Below are positions 1-7,211 of a stretch of DNA of 30,897 nucleotides, piece after piece. The position numbers and the translations under genes are program-made. Numbering within the stretch: position 1 is the first letter of the stretch; each line of letters starts with the position of its first letter. This stretch comes from Verrucomicrobiota bacterium (lineage in GTDB: Bacteria; Verrucomicrobiota; Verrucomicrobiia; Limisphaerales; UBA1100): contig JAPKDK010000006.1 of the NCBI GenBank assembly GCA_028872645.1, forward strand, positions 1 through 30,897, given 5' to 3'. The notes under the pieces are model-generated. The model did no database searches, was not told the origin of the DNA, and saw only the letters and a program-made list of their open reading frames with translations.

Positions 1-216
1 CGGAGCGGTAGACCAGCAGTTGAGGTACATCATCCCCTTGGCCGCCAGCCCGTCAAGGTTGGGCGACTTTGCATATGTGTCGCCGTAACAGCCAAGTTCA
101 GGGCCGTTATCCTCGCTGGTAATCCAAAGAATGTTGGGCAATTTCTGCTCGGCCGAAGTTTGAACCGCCAAGATGCCAAGACCCCAAGTGATGAAAATAA
201 ATCGAAAAACTCGCAT
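1..216 (-). CDS. Sulfatase, N-terminal part (cut by the left edge)
   Basis: Seventy-two codons are open from an ATG at 216 to the window edge. The first ~22 residues (MRVFRFIFITWGLGILAVQT) form a secretion signal. After it comes the sulfatase N-terminus: PNILWITSEDNGPELGCYGD, with the metal-binding acidic pair replaced by E-D, then a SPNLDGLAAKG segment. The sequence stops just before the expected Cys/Ser-x-Pro-x-Arg formylglycine site, so catalytic competence cannot be judged. It is probably an exported or periplasmic enzyme removing sulfate esters from polysaccharides, inferred from the family. The desaturase operon ends 47 bases upstream on the same strand. No clear Shine-Dalgarno is visible. 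Part of the signal-peptide coding sequence matches a dispersed repeat (159-180). Confidence 0.85.
   Translation of the reverse strand, partial: MRVFRFIFITWGLGILAVQTSAEQKLPNILWITSEDNGPELGCYGDTYAKSPNLDGLAAKGMMYLNCWSTAP
159..180. repeat. Relic of the dispersed repeat seen at 24533-24601
   Basis: The 22 bases here consist of TTTGAACCGCCAAG followed by ATGCCAAG. Both pieces occur in the hairpin repeat at 24533-24601, where an extra TCGCCAAG unit lies between them. On the minus strand this stretch encodes the end of the sulfatase signal peptide (Gly-Ile-Leu-Ala-Val-Gln-Thr), so a repeat fragment seems to be part of the coding sequence. Confidence 0.55.
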
Positions 217-262
217 GCGCTGATTTCCGCAGAGGATGCCAGTTTAGTCAATCATTGGTTGG

Positions 263-1087
263 TTATGCCACCAGTCGGCGTTCGTTCAGTTCTTTGGGAT
301 TGGGTTGCCGGACTGAGCTTGCAATTTTTAACCGCCTCAAGAGTCGGATAAATAGCCAGCTTAAATCTAGTTGGCCGGGGGCCAGTCCATGACGGGCGCT
401 GGAGGGGAACGCATGGTGGCTGTTGTGCCACCCTTCACCCAGGCTGAACATCGCCACCCAAAATTGATTTCTGGATTTGTCGCTTGTTTGGAAATCGGCG
501 CCGCCCCAGCGGTGGGTCACGGAATTTACCGCATCGCCGGCATTATACATGGCCACGACGGTGAACCACATAATAGCTAGGAAAAAATAATTCTGAAATG
601 CCAAACAAATCACAAAAGGAAGCGTGTGGATCAGGACGCCGAGGATGTATCCGGGTCGGCGACTGATGAATACCAGAAAGGGGAATTTTTTTAAATCCTG
701 AGTGTTTGAGCAGGAGTCCGTTGTATAGACCGGGCGACAGGCTGCATCAATTAGCAATCGTAATGGGCCGGCCATAGCGTAGAGGAAACAGGCTAGGCGA
801 TTGCGGATGCCAAGATACCATCCGCAATGGGCAAACCAAAAACCGTGAATTCCCGGCGCGTGCGGATCTTCGGGGGTGTCGGTTTTGGCGTGATGATTTC
901 GGTGATTACTCACCCAGGGAATGGGCGGCCCGGCGCCCAAGCCCATGAACACGAGCGGATACAAAAACCAGTTGGGCAGCTCGAGTGAGCGATGGGTAAG
1001 CGTGCGATGATACCCGACGGTTACGCCAAGGCCCACCGAAAGGTACCATGCAACCAACAGCACGCCAATGGTGAGTTCGGATGTCAT
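263..1087 (-). CDS. Membrane fatty-acid desaturase (acyl-CoA delta-9 type)
   Basis: This 274-residue integral membrane protein has all three histidine boxes of the stearoyl-CoA desaturase family: H27RTLTH32, H62RNHH66 and H221NSHH225, plus an extra H192 in VNSVTHRWG. These boxes bind the diiron centre that inserts a double bond into an acyl chain. Hydrophobic segments lie near residues 5-25, 40-57, 100-113 and 145-180. It is the last gene of a four-gene operon. Its ATG overlaps the stop of the upstream gene as ATGA (1084-1087), which implies translational coupling and fixes the start. In this context it may desaturate a fatty acyl precursor or product of the ketosynthase rather than bulk membrane lipid; that is inference. 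Substrate and regiochemistry cannot be read from the sequence. Confidence 0.9.
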   Translation of the reverse strand: MTSELTIGVLLVAWYLSVGLGVTVGYHRTLTHRSLELPNWFLYPLVFMGLGAGPPIPWVSNHRNHHAKTDTPEDPHAPGIHGFWFAHCGWYLGIRNRLACFLYAMAGPLRLLIDAACRPVYTTDSCSNTQDLKKFPFLVFISRRPGYILGVLIHTLPFVICLAFQNYFFLAIMWFTVVAMYNAGDAVNSVTHRWGGADFQTSDKSRNQFWVAMFSLGEGWHNSHHAFPSSARHGLAPGQLDLSWLFIRLLRRLKIASSVRQPNPKELNERRLVA

Positions 1088-1671
1088 TCACGTTCCGCTT
1101 TGCCTTCTGAGTTTTGGTATTTCCAGCATCGGTGGACTTCCTCAACATAAGGGAGAATCGCAACGACAATCATAAAGGCGGCGTAGGTCATCACATAATT
1201 GGCTGAGCCCAAGGGTTCCGGCCGGAGTTGAATATAGATTTCCCCTGACCATTTAAGTGTGATGGTGTTGATGAAGGCGGCCCAGTTGCGGCAGATGACC
1301 AGCGCGAGCACATAAAACGGGATGGTTCCCAAATAATTGTGCAGGTGCGTTTCCCAGATGGAAATTTCTCGGCGAGATGCGGCCCACACCACATCATTGT
1401 GCGCCACAATTTCGTGCAGAATGAAACAGAGAAAACAGACGAGCATTACGAGCACATTGATTTCGCAAAAAATTCCGAGCCAAATGGGTATGCCCACGAG
1501 CACGCCCATGCCCATATGCATCAGGGATTCCCGGAGGCCGTCGTTGTGCTCGATGTGTGATTTGCGGTGACACAGGTAATCGAGTGATCCCACAATCACC
1601 CAAAGCGGAAGCAGGAGATACAGGATCAACCCGAGGGTCAGATTTTCCACGGTCGGTTCATTCATCGGCAT
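1084..1671 (-). CDS. Histidine-rich integral membrane protein, function unknown
   Basis: This 195-residue protein has about four to five hydrophobic segments (roughly 12-31, 50-68, 70-86, 115-130 and 160-176). Between them sits a pattern of metal-ligand-like residues: D31-YLC-H35-RKS-H39-I-E41-H42, E48, H52, E70, H86-E87, H91-N-D93, E107-T-H109-L-H111. The pattern suggests a membrane metal site like that of desaturases or hydroxylases, but the order is not a canonical histidine-box set. I recall similar hypothetical proteins, sometimes misannotated as diguanylate cyclases; there is no GGDEF motif here. It overlaps the upstream gene by 14 bases and the desaturase by 4, so it is tightly coupled to both. 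A role as second oxidase or desaturase partner is inference. Confidence 0.75.
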   Translation of the reverse strand: MPMNEPTVENLTLGLILYLLLPLWVIVGSLDYLCHRKSHIEHNDGLRESLMHMGMGVLVGIPIWLGIFCEINVLVMLVCFLCFILHEIVAHNDVVWAASRREISIWETHLHNYLGTIPFYVLALVICRNWAAFINTITLKWSGEIYIQLRPEPLGSANYVMTYAAFMIVVAILPYVEEVHRCWKYQNSEGKAERE

Positions 1672-2554
1672 CCTGTGTTTTTTGTTGCTGCCGTTTTCGT
1701 TGCACCAAAAATGCGTGCAAACATTCTGCCGCGAGACCGTGCAGCATCAAGCGGTGAGCGGCTCCCAGAATATTTTCCGGAACAATGGGATGCCGATTGT
1801 TCACCAGCCCGATGAATCGCATATCCCCCACTAGCCGAGTGGCGTACAAAGCCACGGTTTCATCCAACTGCAGCGAATTGCAGGCGCGCCAAAAATCGCT
1901 GTCCGTCAGGAATAATTGATAAAGCGGCGTGTAAAGCTCGATGGCAGATTCCAAATCGAGCACGTTGAACCAGCCGTTGGGCATATCCTCGATATCAAAT
2001 TCACCGTCCGTAACTGGGCAATAATCCAGCTCATCCTTAGCCTGAAACTCGATGCCATTTTCCTTTAATTGCCGATTGAGGTTAATGATGAAATTATAAA
2101 TATTTAAATCATGCTGTAAAAAAACATTCTCCTTGAGGTCGGCGAGGGTTTTTGGTTTTAGGGGGTTTAGGGGAACATCCACCCCCTTGGTATTGCGCGC
2201 AATGAATCCCAGCAGTTCACTGCCAATGTGCATATGGCGCACAATCAAAAGGTTGGCTTGCGGTGACACGAAATATTTGAGTCCAACATAAATTAATCGG
2301 TGCAGCAGCCACGGCGAGGTCAGCCGGTTGGGCACAAAAATTTTCAGGACTTGAAACAGGCAAATGAAGAGGCGAGTAAAGGGGCGAATTAAGGGGAACA
2401 GGAATTGCCGGGATCGCGACGAAACATCGACCAAAAAGCTGGCCTTCGCTTTCTGGTTCATAGCTACGCTGGTATCCAGATAGAGGGCCAGCCAAGGATT
2501 AGGATCCTTTGGGTCGTGGATGGTTTGCTCAAGTTGTTCGATAGCTCCAGCCAT
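1658..2554 (-). CDS. Unrecognised protein of the ketosynthase/desaturase operon
   Basis: This is a 298-residue protein I cannot assign to a characterised family. The N-terminus (DPNPWLALYLDTSVAMNQ) is soluble. Residues ~50-75 are hydrophobic and basic and may associate with the membrane. The middle part (RHMHIGSELLGFIARNTKG) and a long helical C-terminus (DSDFWRACNSLQLDETVALY) look folded and mostly alpha-helical. A basic, Gln-rich tail ends the protein. The start is ATG 2554, one base after the ketosynthase stop codon, and the 3' end overlaps the next gene by 14 bases, so it is surely co-translated with them. It could be a scaffold, carrier or accessory factor for handling acyl intermediates; this is inferred only from context. 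Confidence 0.75.
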   Translation of the reverse strand: MAGAIEQLEQTIHDPKDPNPWLALYLDTSVAMNQKAKASFLVDVSSRSRQFLFPLIRPFTRLFICLFQVLKIFVPNRLTSPWLLHRLIYVGLKYFVSPQANLLIVRHMHIGSELLGFIARNTKGVDVPLNPLKPKTLADLKENVFLQHDLNIYNFIINLNRQLKENGIEFQAKDELDYCPVTDGEFDIEDMPNGWFNVLDLESAIELYTPLYQLFLTDSDFWRACNSLQLDETVALYATRLVGDMRFIGLVNNRHPIVPENILGAAHRLMLHGLAAECLHAFLVQRKRQQQKTQDADE

Positions 2555-2555
2555 T

Positions 2556-4427
2556 TTAATAATTCCCGATTTCTTCCAACTGCAGTCGATACAAGCGCGC
2601 CACGACTTTGGCCACTTTCACGATATCTTCCACACGTTGCTCGGTGAGAATGCCCGATTGGACGACCAAATCAAGCCTCTCGAAATGGAGGTCATCACTT
2701 TCAGAATGGTACAACAGGAACGACACTTGGTCATCAGCGAGATCAAGTTGCTCCTGAATTCGCAGAGCCCAGCGCCTGGCCACACGGCGCCCCAAGCCCT
2801 CAATAATGAACATCGCCCCAATCAGATCAAACGGGTTCTCGCGACTCGCCCGACTGAGAATGTATTCGGACAATGCTTCGCTCCCGATGTTTTTCCGGCC
2901 ATTCTGAATTTTTTCCAGAGAACCGCCGGCGGCCACATAATTGCGCTCGAGCATTTCAAAATCCCGGTGCTCATCACTGGAGTGGCCAATGAAGGCGGAT
3001 CGAATGGGAAAATTTTCGCGGGTTATGTTCGATGCCGCGCGGGAAATCCACCGCGACCCATCGATCACTTGCTGGCGCATATTAAAGAGCAGTGATCGAT
3101 AATCCTCAATGGTCAATCGGCCCAAGTTCATCTTTGCCACAATGGGCACGTGATTCAGGCTGGACTCAAACTCCACCCAAACCCGCGACAGTTTTCGAAC
3201 CAGCGATTCCTCAATCTCCGTGCCGGTGGTTTTGATATCAGGCGCTTCAATTTCCTCCGGTGAATCGACTTCAAACACTTTGGCTGCGGCCGCAGGTTCA
3301 CCGACCACTGTCATTTGCATATAGCCAAAAGTGAACCGCCCGCTTTCCGGCACGATGCAAAGCAACTTTTGGCCGGGCTCCAACTTGCCGCTGCCAAACA
3401 ATTCCTCCAACATCACAAACGGGGACGCTGCGCCCACATTTCCCTTGTCATACAAATTGGTGAAAATGCGTTCGGGGTCGATTCGCAGACCGCCCCGGCA
3501 TAGTAGCTCATACGCTTGCTCCTTGAAAATATGTGAAGAATAATGCGCCACATACCAGTTGATCTCGGACGGGTTCAATTTGCCTTTTTCAATTAAATTA
3601 AACACGCCATCCACCGTGAGCTGCACAACTTCACCGAGAAGATTGATCGTTTGTTTGAGGTTCATCACGCCCTCGGCCGCGGCGGTTCTCACATTGGGAT
3701 AATCCAGCCAACCGCGCACTTGCTCGGCCCGCACTTCATCGGTGTCCCCCACGTACATACAGGGGGGGTATTGGCCGGCATAGGAGCGTAGCTCCACCCA
3801 GTCCACTTTCATTGACAACCCTTTTTCGTTGGGCCGATTTTGCATCACCAACGCCCCCGCTCCGTCAGACAACATCCAGCGCAAAAACTCAGATTCAAAC
3901 GGCAGCCGCCGGTCGCGGCCATAGCCCTGATCCTCAAACCTTGAAGCTTTGAAAAAACGGCTGGCGAGTTCGCTGGCACAGCAAACCGCATTTTGTGTTT
4001 CCTCCGTTTGCACCGCCATTACCGCGTGCCTGAACGCCGCCACGCTGGAAGCACAAACGCCGTGCAGCGATGCAATCTCGCACGGTGGCGTGCCCAGCTC
4101 GCCATGCACCATGCTGGCAAAACCCGGCAACAACAAATCTCCCTGAGTGGAAGCCGTCACCAACAATTCAATGTCCTTCAAATCCAGACTGCTTCTCTCG
4201 ATCGCCTGACGGATTGAATTGGCCGCCATCCCCGAATTGGAGATGGTGGTATTTTGATTCTGATCCATCGCATAATAGCGCGTGCGAATCTGGTTCTGTC
4301 TCAACACCCTCGCCTTGGCTCGGGATGCCTGCCCATCAATCTTTCCCAGATAATCCTCAACCTCATCATTGGAGATGGGCTCTCCGGGAAGAAATGCCCC
4401 AGCAGCGGTTATGTAACAGTCTTTCAT
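2556..4427 (-). CDS. DarB/StlD-like ketosynthase III fused to a heme-oxygenase-like diiron domain
   Basis: This 623-residue protein has two domains. Residues 1-~380 are a ketoacyl synthase III of the DarB/StlD type. The thiolase-fold catalytic triad is intact: C125 (HGVCASS), H295 (YVAHYSS) and N330 (DKGNVGAAS). Other typical stretches are WMLSDGAGALVM and VPESGRFTFGYM. A linker of ~30 residues follows. Residues ~410-620 are helical and carry a heme-oxygenase-like diiron oxidase (HDO) pattern: H482, E486-H487, E543 and H574-xxx-D578-xx-H581. The last matches the HxxxDxxH helix of SznF and BesC. DarB/StlD enzymes normally have ~370 residues and make cyclohexanedione precursors of dialkylresorcinols by condensing acyl chains. 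Here the attached oxidase could hydroxylate, cleave or decarboxylate the product. It is first in a four-gene operon starting at ATG 4427. No Shine-Dalgarno is evident. The substrate is unknown. Confidence 0.85.
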   Translation of the reverse strand: MKDCYITAAGAFLPGEPISNDEVEDYLGKIDGQASRAKARVLRQNQIRTRYYAMDQNQNTTISNSGMAANSIRQAIERSSLDLKDIELLVTASTQGDLLLPGFASMVHGELGTPPCEIASLHGVCASSVAAFRHAVMAVQTEETQNAVCCASELASRFFKASRFEDQGYGRDRRLPFESEFLRWMLSDGAGALVMQNRPNEKGLSMKVDWVELRSYAGQYPPCMYVGDTDEVRAEQVRGWLDYPNVRTAAAEGVMNLKQTINLLGEVVQLTVDGVFNLIEKGKLNPSEINWYVAHYSSHIFKEQAYELLCRGGLRIDPERIFTNLYDKGNVGAASPFVMLEELFGSGKLEPGQKLLCIVPESGRFTFGYMQMTVVGEPAAAAKVFEVDSPEEIEAPDIKTTGTEIEESLVRKLSRVWVEFESSLNHVPIVAKMNLGRLTIEDYRSLLFNMRQQVIDGSRWISRAASNITRENFPIRSAFIGHSSDEHRDFEMLERNYVAAGGSLEKIQNGRKNIGSEALSEYILSRASRENPFDLIGAMFIIEGLGRRVARRWALRIQEQLDLADDQVSFLLYHSESDDLHFERLDLVVQSGILTEQRVEDIVKVAKVVARLYRLQLEEIGNY

Positions 4428-4487
4428 AAATCAGTTCATTCTGTGCTCGTTTCCCAAAAGGTATCACGCAGTAGAGCGGGGACAAAA

Positions 4488-4521
4488 TTGATTATTCAAG
4501 AACAACCATTGATTTAATCAA
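4488..4521. promoter_or_regulatory. Two palindromes between divergent transcripts (putative operators)
   Basis: TTGATTATTCAA (4488-4499) and TTGATTTAATCAA (4509-4521) are related AT-rich palindromes with TTGA/TCAA ends. The second is perfect around a central T and extends one base each side. Their centres lie about 21.5 bases apart, close to two helical turns. They sit in the 132-base gap between the ketosynthase operon (minus) and the PAP2 gene (plus), directly before the plus-strand -35 element. The regulator is not encoded in the visible neighbourhood. Confidence 0.45.
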
Positions 4522-4522
4522 T

Positions 4523-4552
4523 TTGGCTTCAAGCAGACACCCCTAGTATAAT
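4523..4552 (+). promoter_or_regulatory. Sigma-70-like promoter of the PAP2 gene
   Basis: TTGGCT (4523-4528) and a perfect TATAAT (4547-4552) are separated by 18 bases. Transcription would start about 7 bases after the -10 box, at or next to the GTG start codon at 4560, which suggests a leaderless mRNA. There is no Shine-Dalgarno, consistent with this. Confidence 0.55.
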
Positions 4553-4559
4553 CAACCCC

Positions 4560-5204
4560 GTGAACTTGTTTCAAGAGCCATTGCCTGCGGGTTGGAAAAA
4601 TCTGAAGGAGCACATCCCGTTCAAACTGCTCATCGGCATCGCGTGTATGACCTATTGGGCGATTCCCTATTTTGCCCTGAACCACCACGAATTTCCGCAC
4701 TACCACTCCCTGCCGGAAACCTGGTTTGACCAAGCCCCTGTCCTGCCTTGGACCATTCTGGTTTACCTATCGATTTTTTTCCTGTGCAGTCTCGGCCTAC
4801 AACTTCACCCCTCCCGTGAATACATAATCAGATATTGGAAATCGATTGTCATCACCTACACGATCGCGTTCACAATCTTCGCCCTGTTCCCAACCAAGAT
4901 GACCCGCGCCGTCACGCCCGAAATGGCCCCGATTCTGGAAAGCGCTTTTGCGTTCACCCGCACCGTTGATGAACCCACCAACTGTTTCCCCTCATTACAT
5001 TTGGGCAACTGTTTCCTCGTCGTATTTGCCTACCGGAAATATCGCATCGGCTGGGTCTTCCTGATTTGGTCAATCCTAATTGGAGCCTCCGTGCTCACCA
5101 CCGCCCAGCATATGTTTTGGGATATCCCCGGCGGCATCGCCATCGCCGCCCTCGGCACCTTCCTCGCCGAAAAATATTGGAAACCAAAACAAAATCCATC
5201 CTGA
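4560..5204 (+). CDS. PAP2-superfamily membrane phosphatase or phosphotransferase
   Basis: This 214-residue membrane protein starts with GTG. The PAP2 active-site motifs are visible: K113-MT-R116 after FALFPT, P144-S-L-H147, and a final motif with H184 and D188 (TTAQHMFWD). Five to six transmembrane segments flank them. Proteins of this shape dephosphorylate lipid phosphates such as phosphatidate or undecaprenyl pyrophosphate, or transfer head groups as in Aur1-like inositol-phosphoceramide synthases. The PTKMTR context resembles the latter group, but this is weak evidence. It is transcribed divergently from the ketosynthase operon across a shared regulatory region, so a linked role in lipid remodelling is plausible. 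The start is supported by the promoter lying 8 bases upstream; no alternative ATG keeps the N-terminus. Confidence 0.85.
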   Translation: MNLFQEPLPAGWKNLKEHIPFKLLIGIACMTYWAIPYFALNHHEFPHYHSLPETWFDQAPVLPWTILVYLSIFFLCSLGLQLHPSREYIIRYWKSIVITYTIAFTIFALFPTKMTRAVTPEMAPILESAFAFTRTVDEPTNCFPSLHLGNCFLVVFAYRKYRIGWVFLIWSILIGASVLTTAQHMFWDIPGGIAIAALGTFLAEKYWKPKQNPS

Positions 5205-5225
5205 ATATCGCGCAAATCTGTGTTC

Positions 5226-5258
5226 AAAAAAATCCCCGCCGGCTCGTGGCCGACGGGG
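5226..5258 (-). terminator. Intrinsic terminator of the glycine-zipper lipoprotein gene
   Basis: CCCCGCCGGC (5234-5243) pairs with GCCGACGGGG (5249-5258), ten pairs with one mismatch and a five-base loop. On the minus strand the stem is followed by a run of seven U (5226-5232). It lies 25 bases past the lipoprotein stop codon. On the plus strand the stem also follows the PAP2 gene, but it lacks a T-run there. Confidence 0.7.
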
Positions 5259-5283
5259 GACTTTGAACTGAATGGAATAAAAT

Positions 5284-5526
5284 TTATTTATTACCGGTTT
5301 GCTTGTCTTGACGATTGCCGATGGCGCCTCCGAGGACGGCTCCGCCTAGGGCTCCGATGGCGGCGCCTTCAGCGGTTTTGCGGCCCTTGTTGTGGCCGAC
5401 GACTGCGCCGAGGAGGCCGCCCAGCACGGCTCCGGTGGCGGCACCGCGCTCGGTGTGGTTCATGGGGCCGGCGCAGCCGATGAGCATTGCGGAGGCGAGG
5501 GCGAGAAGGATGAGTTTGTTTTTCAT
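5284..5526 (-). CDS. Glycine-zipper outer-membrane-type lipoprotein
   Basis: This 80-residue protein has a lipoprotein signal MKNKLILLALASAMLIGC with the lipobox Cys at 18. The rest is mostly small residues in glycine-zipper spacing (GAATGAVLGGLLGAVVGH, then GAAIGALGGAVLGGAIG), ending in a charged tail. Glycine-zipper lipoproteins (YMGG, OsmB or SlyB-like) sit in the outer membrane and are often induced by envelope or osmotic stress. The size is typical. It has its own promoter with an operator-like inverted repeat around the -10 box (5558-5619) and its own terminator, so it looks like a monocistronic, strongly regulated gene. Confidence 0.85.
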   Translation of the reverse strand: MKNKLILLALASAMLIGCAGPMNHTERGAATGAVLGGLLGAVVGHNKGRKTAEGAAIGALGGAVLGGAIGNRQDKQTGNK

Positions 5527-5557
5527 AATTTATCTAGTTTTCAAGGGTTAAAACACC

Positions 5558-5619
5558 AGTACGCACGACACCATGTAGTACGCATACGTACAAGATAGTA
5601 CGTATGCGTAATTTGTCAA
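5558..5619 (-). promoter_or_regulatory. Promoter with inverted-repeat operators for the lipoprotein gene
   Basis: On the minus strand a perfect TTGACA (5614-5619) lies 16 bases before TATCTT (5592-5597). A perfect 13-base inverted repeat (TACGCATACGTAC, 5579-5591, and its complement 5598-5610) has exactly the -10 hexamer as its loop. Each arm is itself a near-palindrome of the form GTACG-N4-CGTAC, with centres 20 bases apart. A third half-site, AGTACGCA, lies at 5558-5565. This is what a strongly repressed promoter with cooperative dimer binding looks like. The regulator is unknown. Confidence 0.65.
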
Positions 5620-5702
5620 GGGAGTGTTTGAACTTTTTTTGGGCTGTCGGTTTTCAATAACTTCGCCTTTGCGCATTGCCTGTGCGGTGGCTTGATGGGG
5701 CA

Positions 5703-7160
5703 ATGCGATTGGCGTTGGTGTATGGATTGGCGGTGGGTGCGGCGCTGGCGGCGGGCTGGGCGGAGGCTGCGGCGGTGCCTGGGGAGCACGCTTGGGCGCG
5801 GGATGGGGCGTATGTTTATCGGGTGCGGGTAGATTCGAAGGAGGCGAAGTATTTGCCGAGTTTGCGGGGGGAGGTGGTTTATCTCTGCCGGGCGGCGAAT
5901 CCGCATGGGTTTACTTTGCGTTGCCATAATTTTCTGACGTTGCAGCGGCACTCGAATAAGGGGCGGCGTTTTCCGCCGTTTGGGGTGTTCCAGTTGGGCT
6001 GGAAATTTTTTGATGGCGGCAGCGTGGGGCACGTGCTGCGGCCGCCGGTGGATGTGGTGTTTGATACGCGCGGCAAACGGCTGGTGCGTGCGGGCGCGCC
6101 GGCAAGGGATTTTGATTTGACGGATCCTTCGCTGTTCGTGGTGCATCGGCTGGCGCCGAAGGGCACTAACGAATGGACCGTCACCGAACAAGTTCGGCTG
6201 GTGCACGAGCAACGGTTTGTGCGCCCGGGCGAGGAAGGGTTTGTGCGCATTAAAAAAACGCCGCTCACCGGAACGCTGCGAATTAAATATCACCGCGAGG
6301 CCGAAGGACTGGCGCAGTCATTTTCTCTGGAGACGCCCAACACGCCCGGCCAACCGCGCGTGCATTTCGTTGGGAAAGGGACGACCACGTTTAGCACCTC
6401 GGGCGTTCCCGTAAATTTTTCCTGGGAAGGCACGCTTACCGATCACAACGGGGAAAGGGAACGCACCGTGCCGGTTACTATTAGTTACGAATTGCTCACC
6501 GGCGATGATCGCGAGAAGGCGTTGCGTCCCGCCGCGCCGGCCACGCGCGCGGAGCGGCGACCACTCAACGAAGGTGAGTTGCCCGATATTTTGGCCAGCC
6601 TACCGCAGCGAATGACCTTCCGGCGCGCGCTGGCGGTGATGCGTTTGGCGGCGACTGAGCCCAGCCCCAAACCTGCCGATCGCGCGAAGGTTGTCGAAGG
6701 ATTGGTCTCGGCGTTAAGCGATCCCGATCCATTTCTGCGCGCTGATGTTGCGCGCGCGTTGGCCAACTGGGGCGATGTCGCCAGCGTGCCGCCGCTGATT
6801 GCCGCGCTGAAGGATTCACAACTCACCGTCCGCTGGGCGGCCATTGATGCGCTGGGTTCCCTGCGCGATCCGCGCGCCATCGCGCCGCTCATTGCGCACT
6901 TGGAAACTACCCGTGAATTATTTGCGACTGCCAACGCCTTGGCCCACCTCGGCGCGCGTCATCCCGATGCCGAGCGGCAACTCGCGCCATTATTCAAAAG
7001 TAAAAATTCTGCCGTGCGTTTGGAGGTGTGCCGGTTGCTCACGGTGTTTGGCACTGGGCGAAGCAAAGCTGCGCTCACAAAAGCCAAAGCGGATTCAAAC
7101 GAAGACGTCGCCGAAGCCGCTGCTGTGGCACTGGAAAAAATCCGGGCGCGGGGGGAGTGA
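5703..7160 (+). CDS. Secreted HEAT-repeat protein
   Basis: The ORF encodes 485 residues from ATG 5703. A TTG at 5676 could add nine residues, but ATG gives a clean signal peptide (MRLALVYGLAVGAALAAGWA). Residues ~25-280 form a beta-rich domain I do not recognise, with SLRGEVVYLCRAANPHG and a later DRGV-like strand pattern. Residues ~300-480 contain about four HEAT/PBS-type repeats, for example DPDPFLRADVARALANWGD, TVRWAAIDALGSLRDPRAIA and SAVRLEVCRLLTVFG. Such repeats mediate protein contacts. The protein is probably periplasmic or cell-surface. It is transcribed away from the lipoprotein gene, so both may depend on the region at 5527-5702. No enzyme motif is seen. Confidence 0.8.
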   Translation: MRLALVYGLAVGAALAAGWAEAAAVPGEHAWARDGAYVYRVRVDSKEAKYLPSLRGEVVYLCRAANPHGFTLRCHNFLTLQRHSNKGRRFPPFGVFQLGWKFFDGGSVGHVLRPPVDVVFDTRGKRLVRAGAPARDFDLTDPSLFVVHRLAPKGTNEWTVTEQVRLVHEQRFVRPGEEGFVRIKKTPLTGTLRIKYHREAEGLAQSFSLETPNTPGQPRVHFVGKGTTTFSTSGVPVNFSWEGTLTDHNGERERTVPVTISYELLTGDDREKALRPAAPATRAERRPLNEGELPDILASLPQRMTFRRALAVMRLAATEPSPKPADRAKVVEGLVSALSDPDPFLRADVARALANWGDVASVPPLIAALKDSQLTVRWAAIDALGSLRDPRAIAPLIAHLETTRELFATANALAHLGARHPDAERQLAPLFKSKNSAVRLEVCRLLTVFGTGRSKAALTKAKADSNEDVAEAAAVALEKIRARGE

Positions 7161-7170
7161 CGTTTTTTTA

Positions 7171-7211
7171 CCAGAGAGTCACAGAGAGCACGCCCTACTT
7201 CTCTGTGGTGA
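7171..7211. repeat. Imperfect CAGAGA-type inverted repeat
   Basis: The stretch contains two forward copies (CAGAGAG, ACAGAGAG) and a reverse copy (TTCTCTGTGG), forming a short stem ACAGAGA/TCTCTGT at 7181-7187 and 7200-7206. It lies between two convergent genes and encodes the last residues of the DUF1080 protein. A T-run (7163-7169) precedes it. It may be a degenerate dispersed repeat or a weak terminator. Confidence 0.3.

Noticed and set aside
1084..1671. Annotation as a diguanylate cyclase
   Set aside because: Similar hypothetical proteins may carry this name, but there is no GGDEF domain and the protein is nearly all membrane segments.
5616..6293. 225-codon minus-strand frame
   Set aside because: It is antisense to the HEAT-repeat protein, Arg/His/Pro-rich and without any fold signature.
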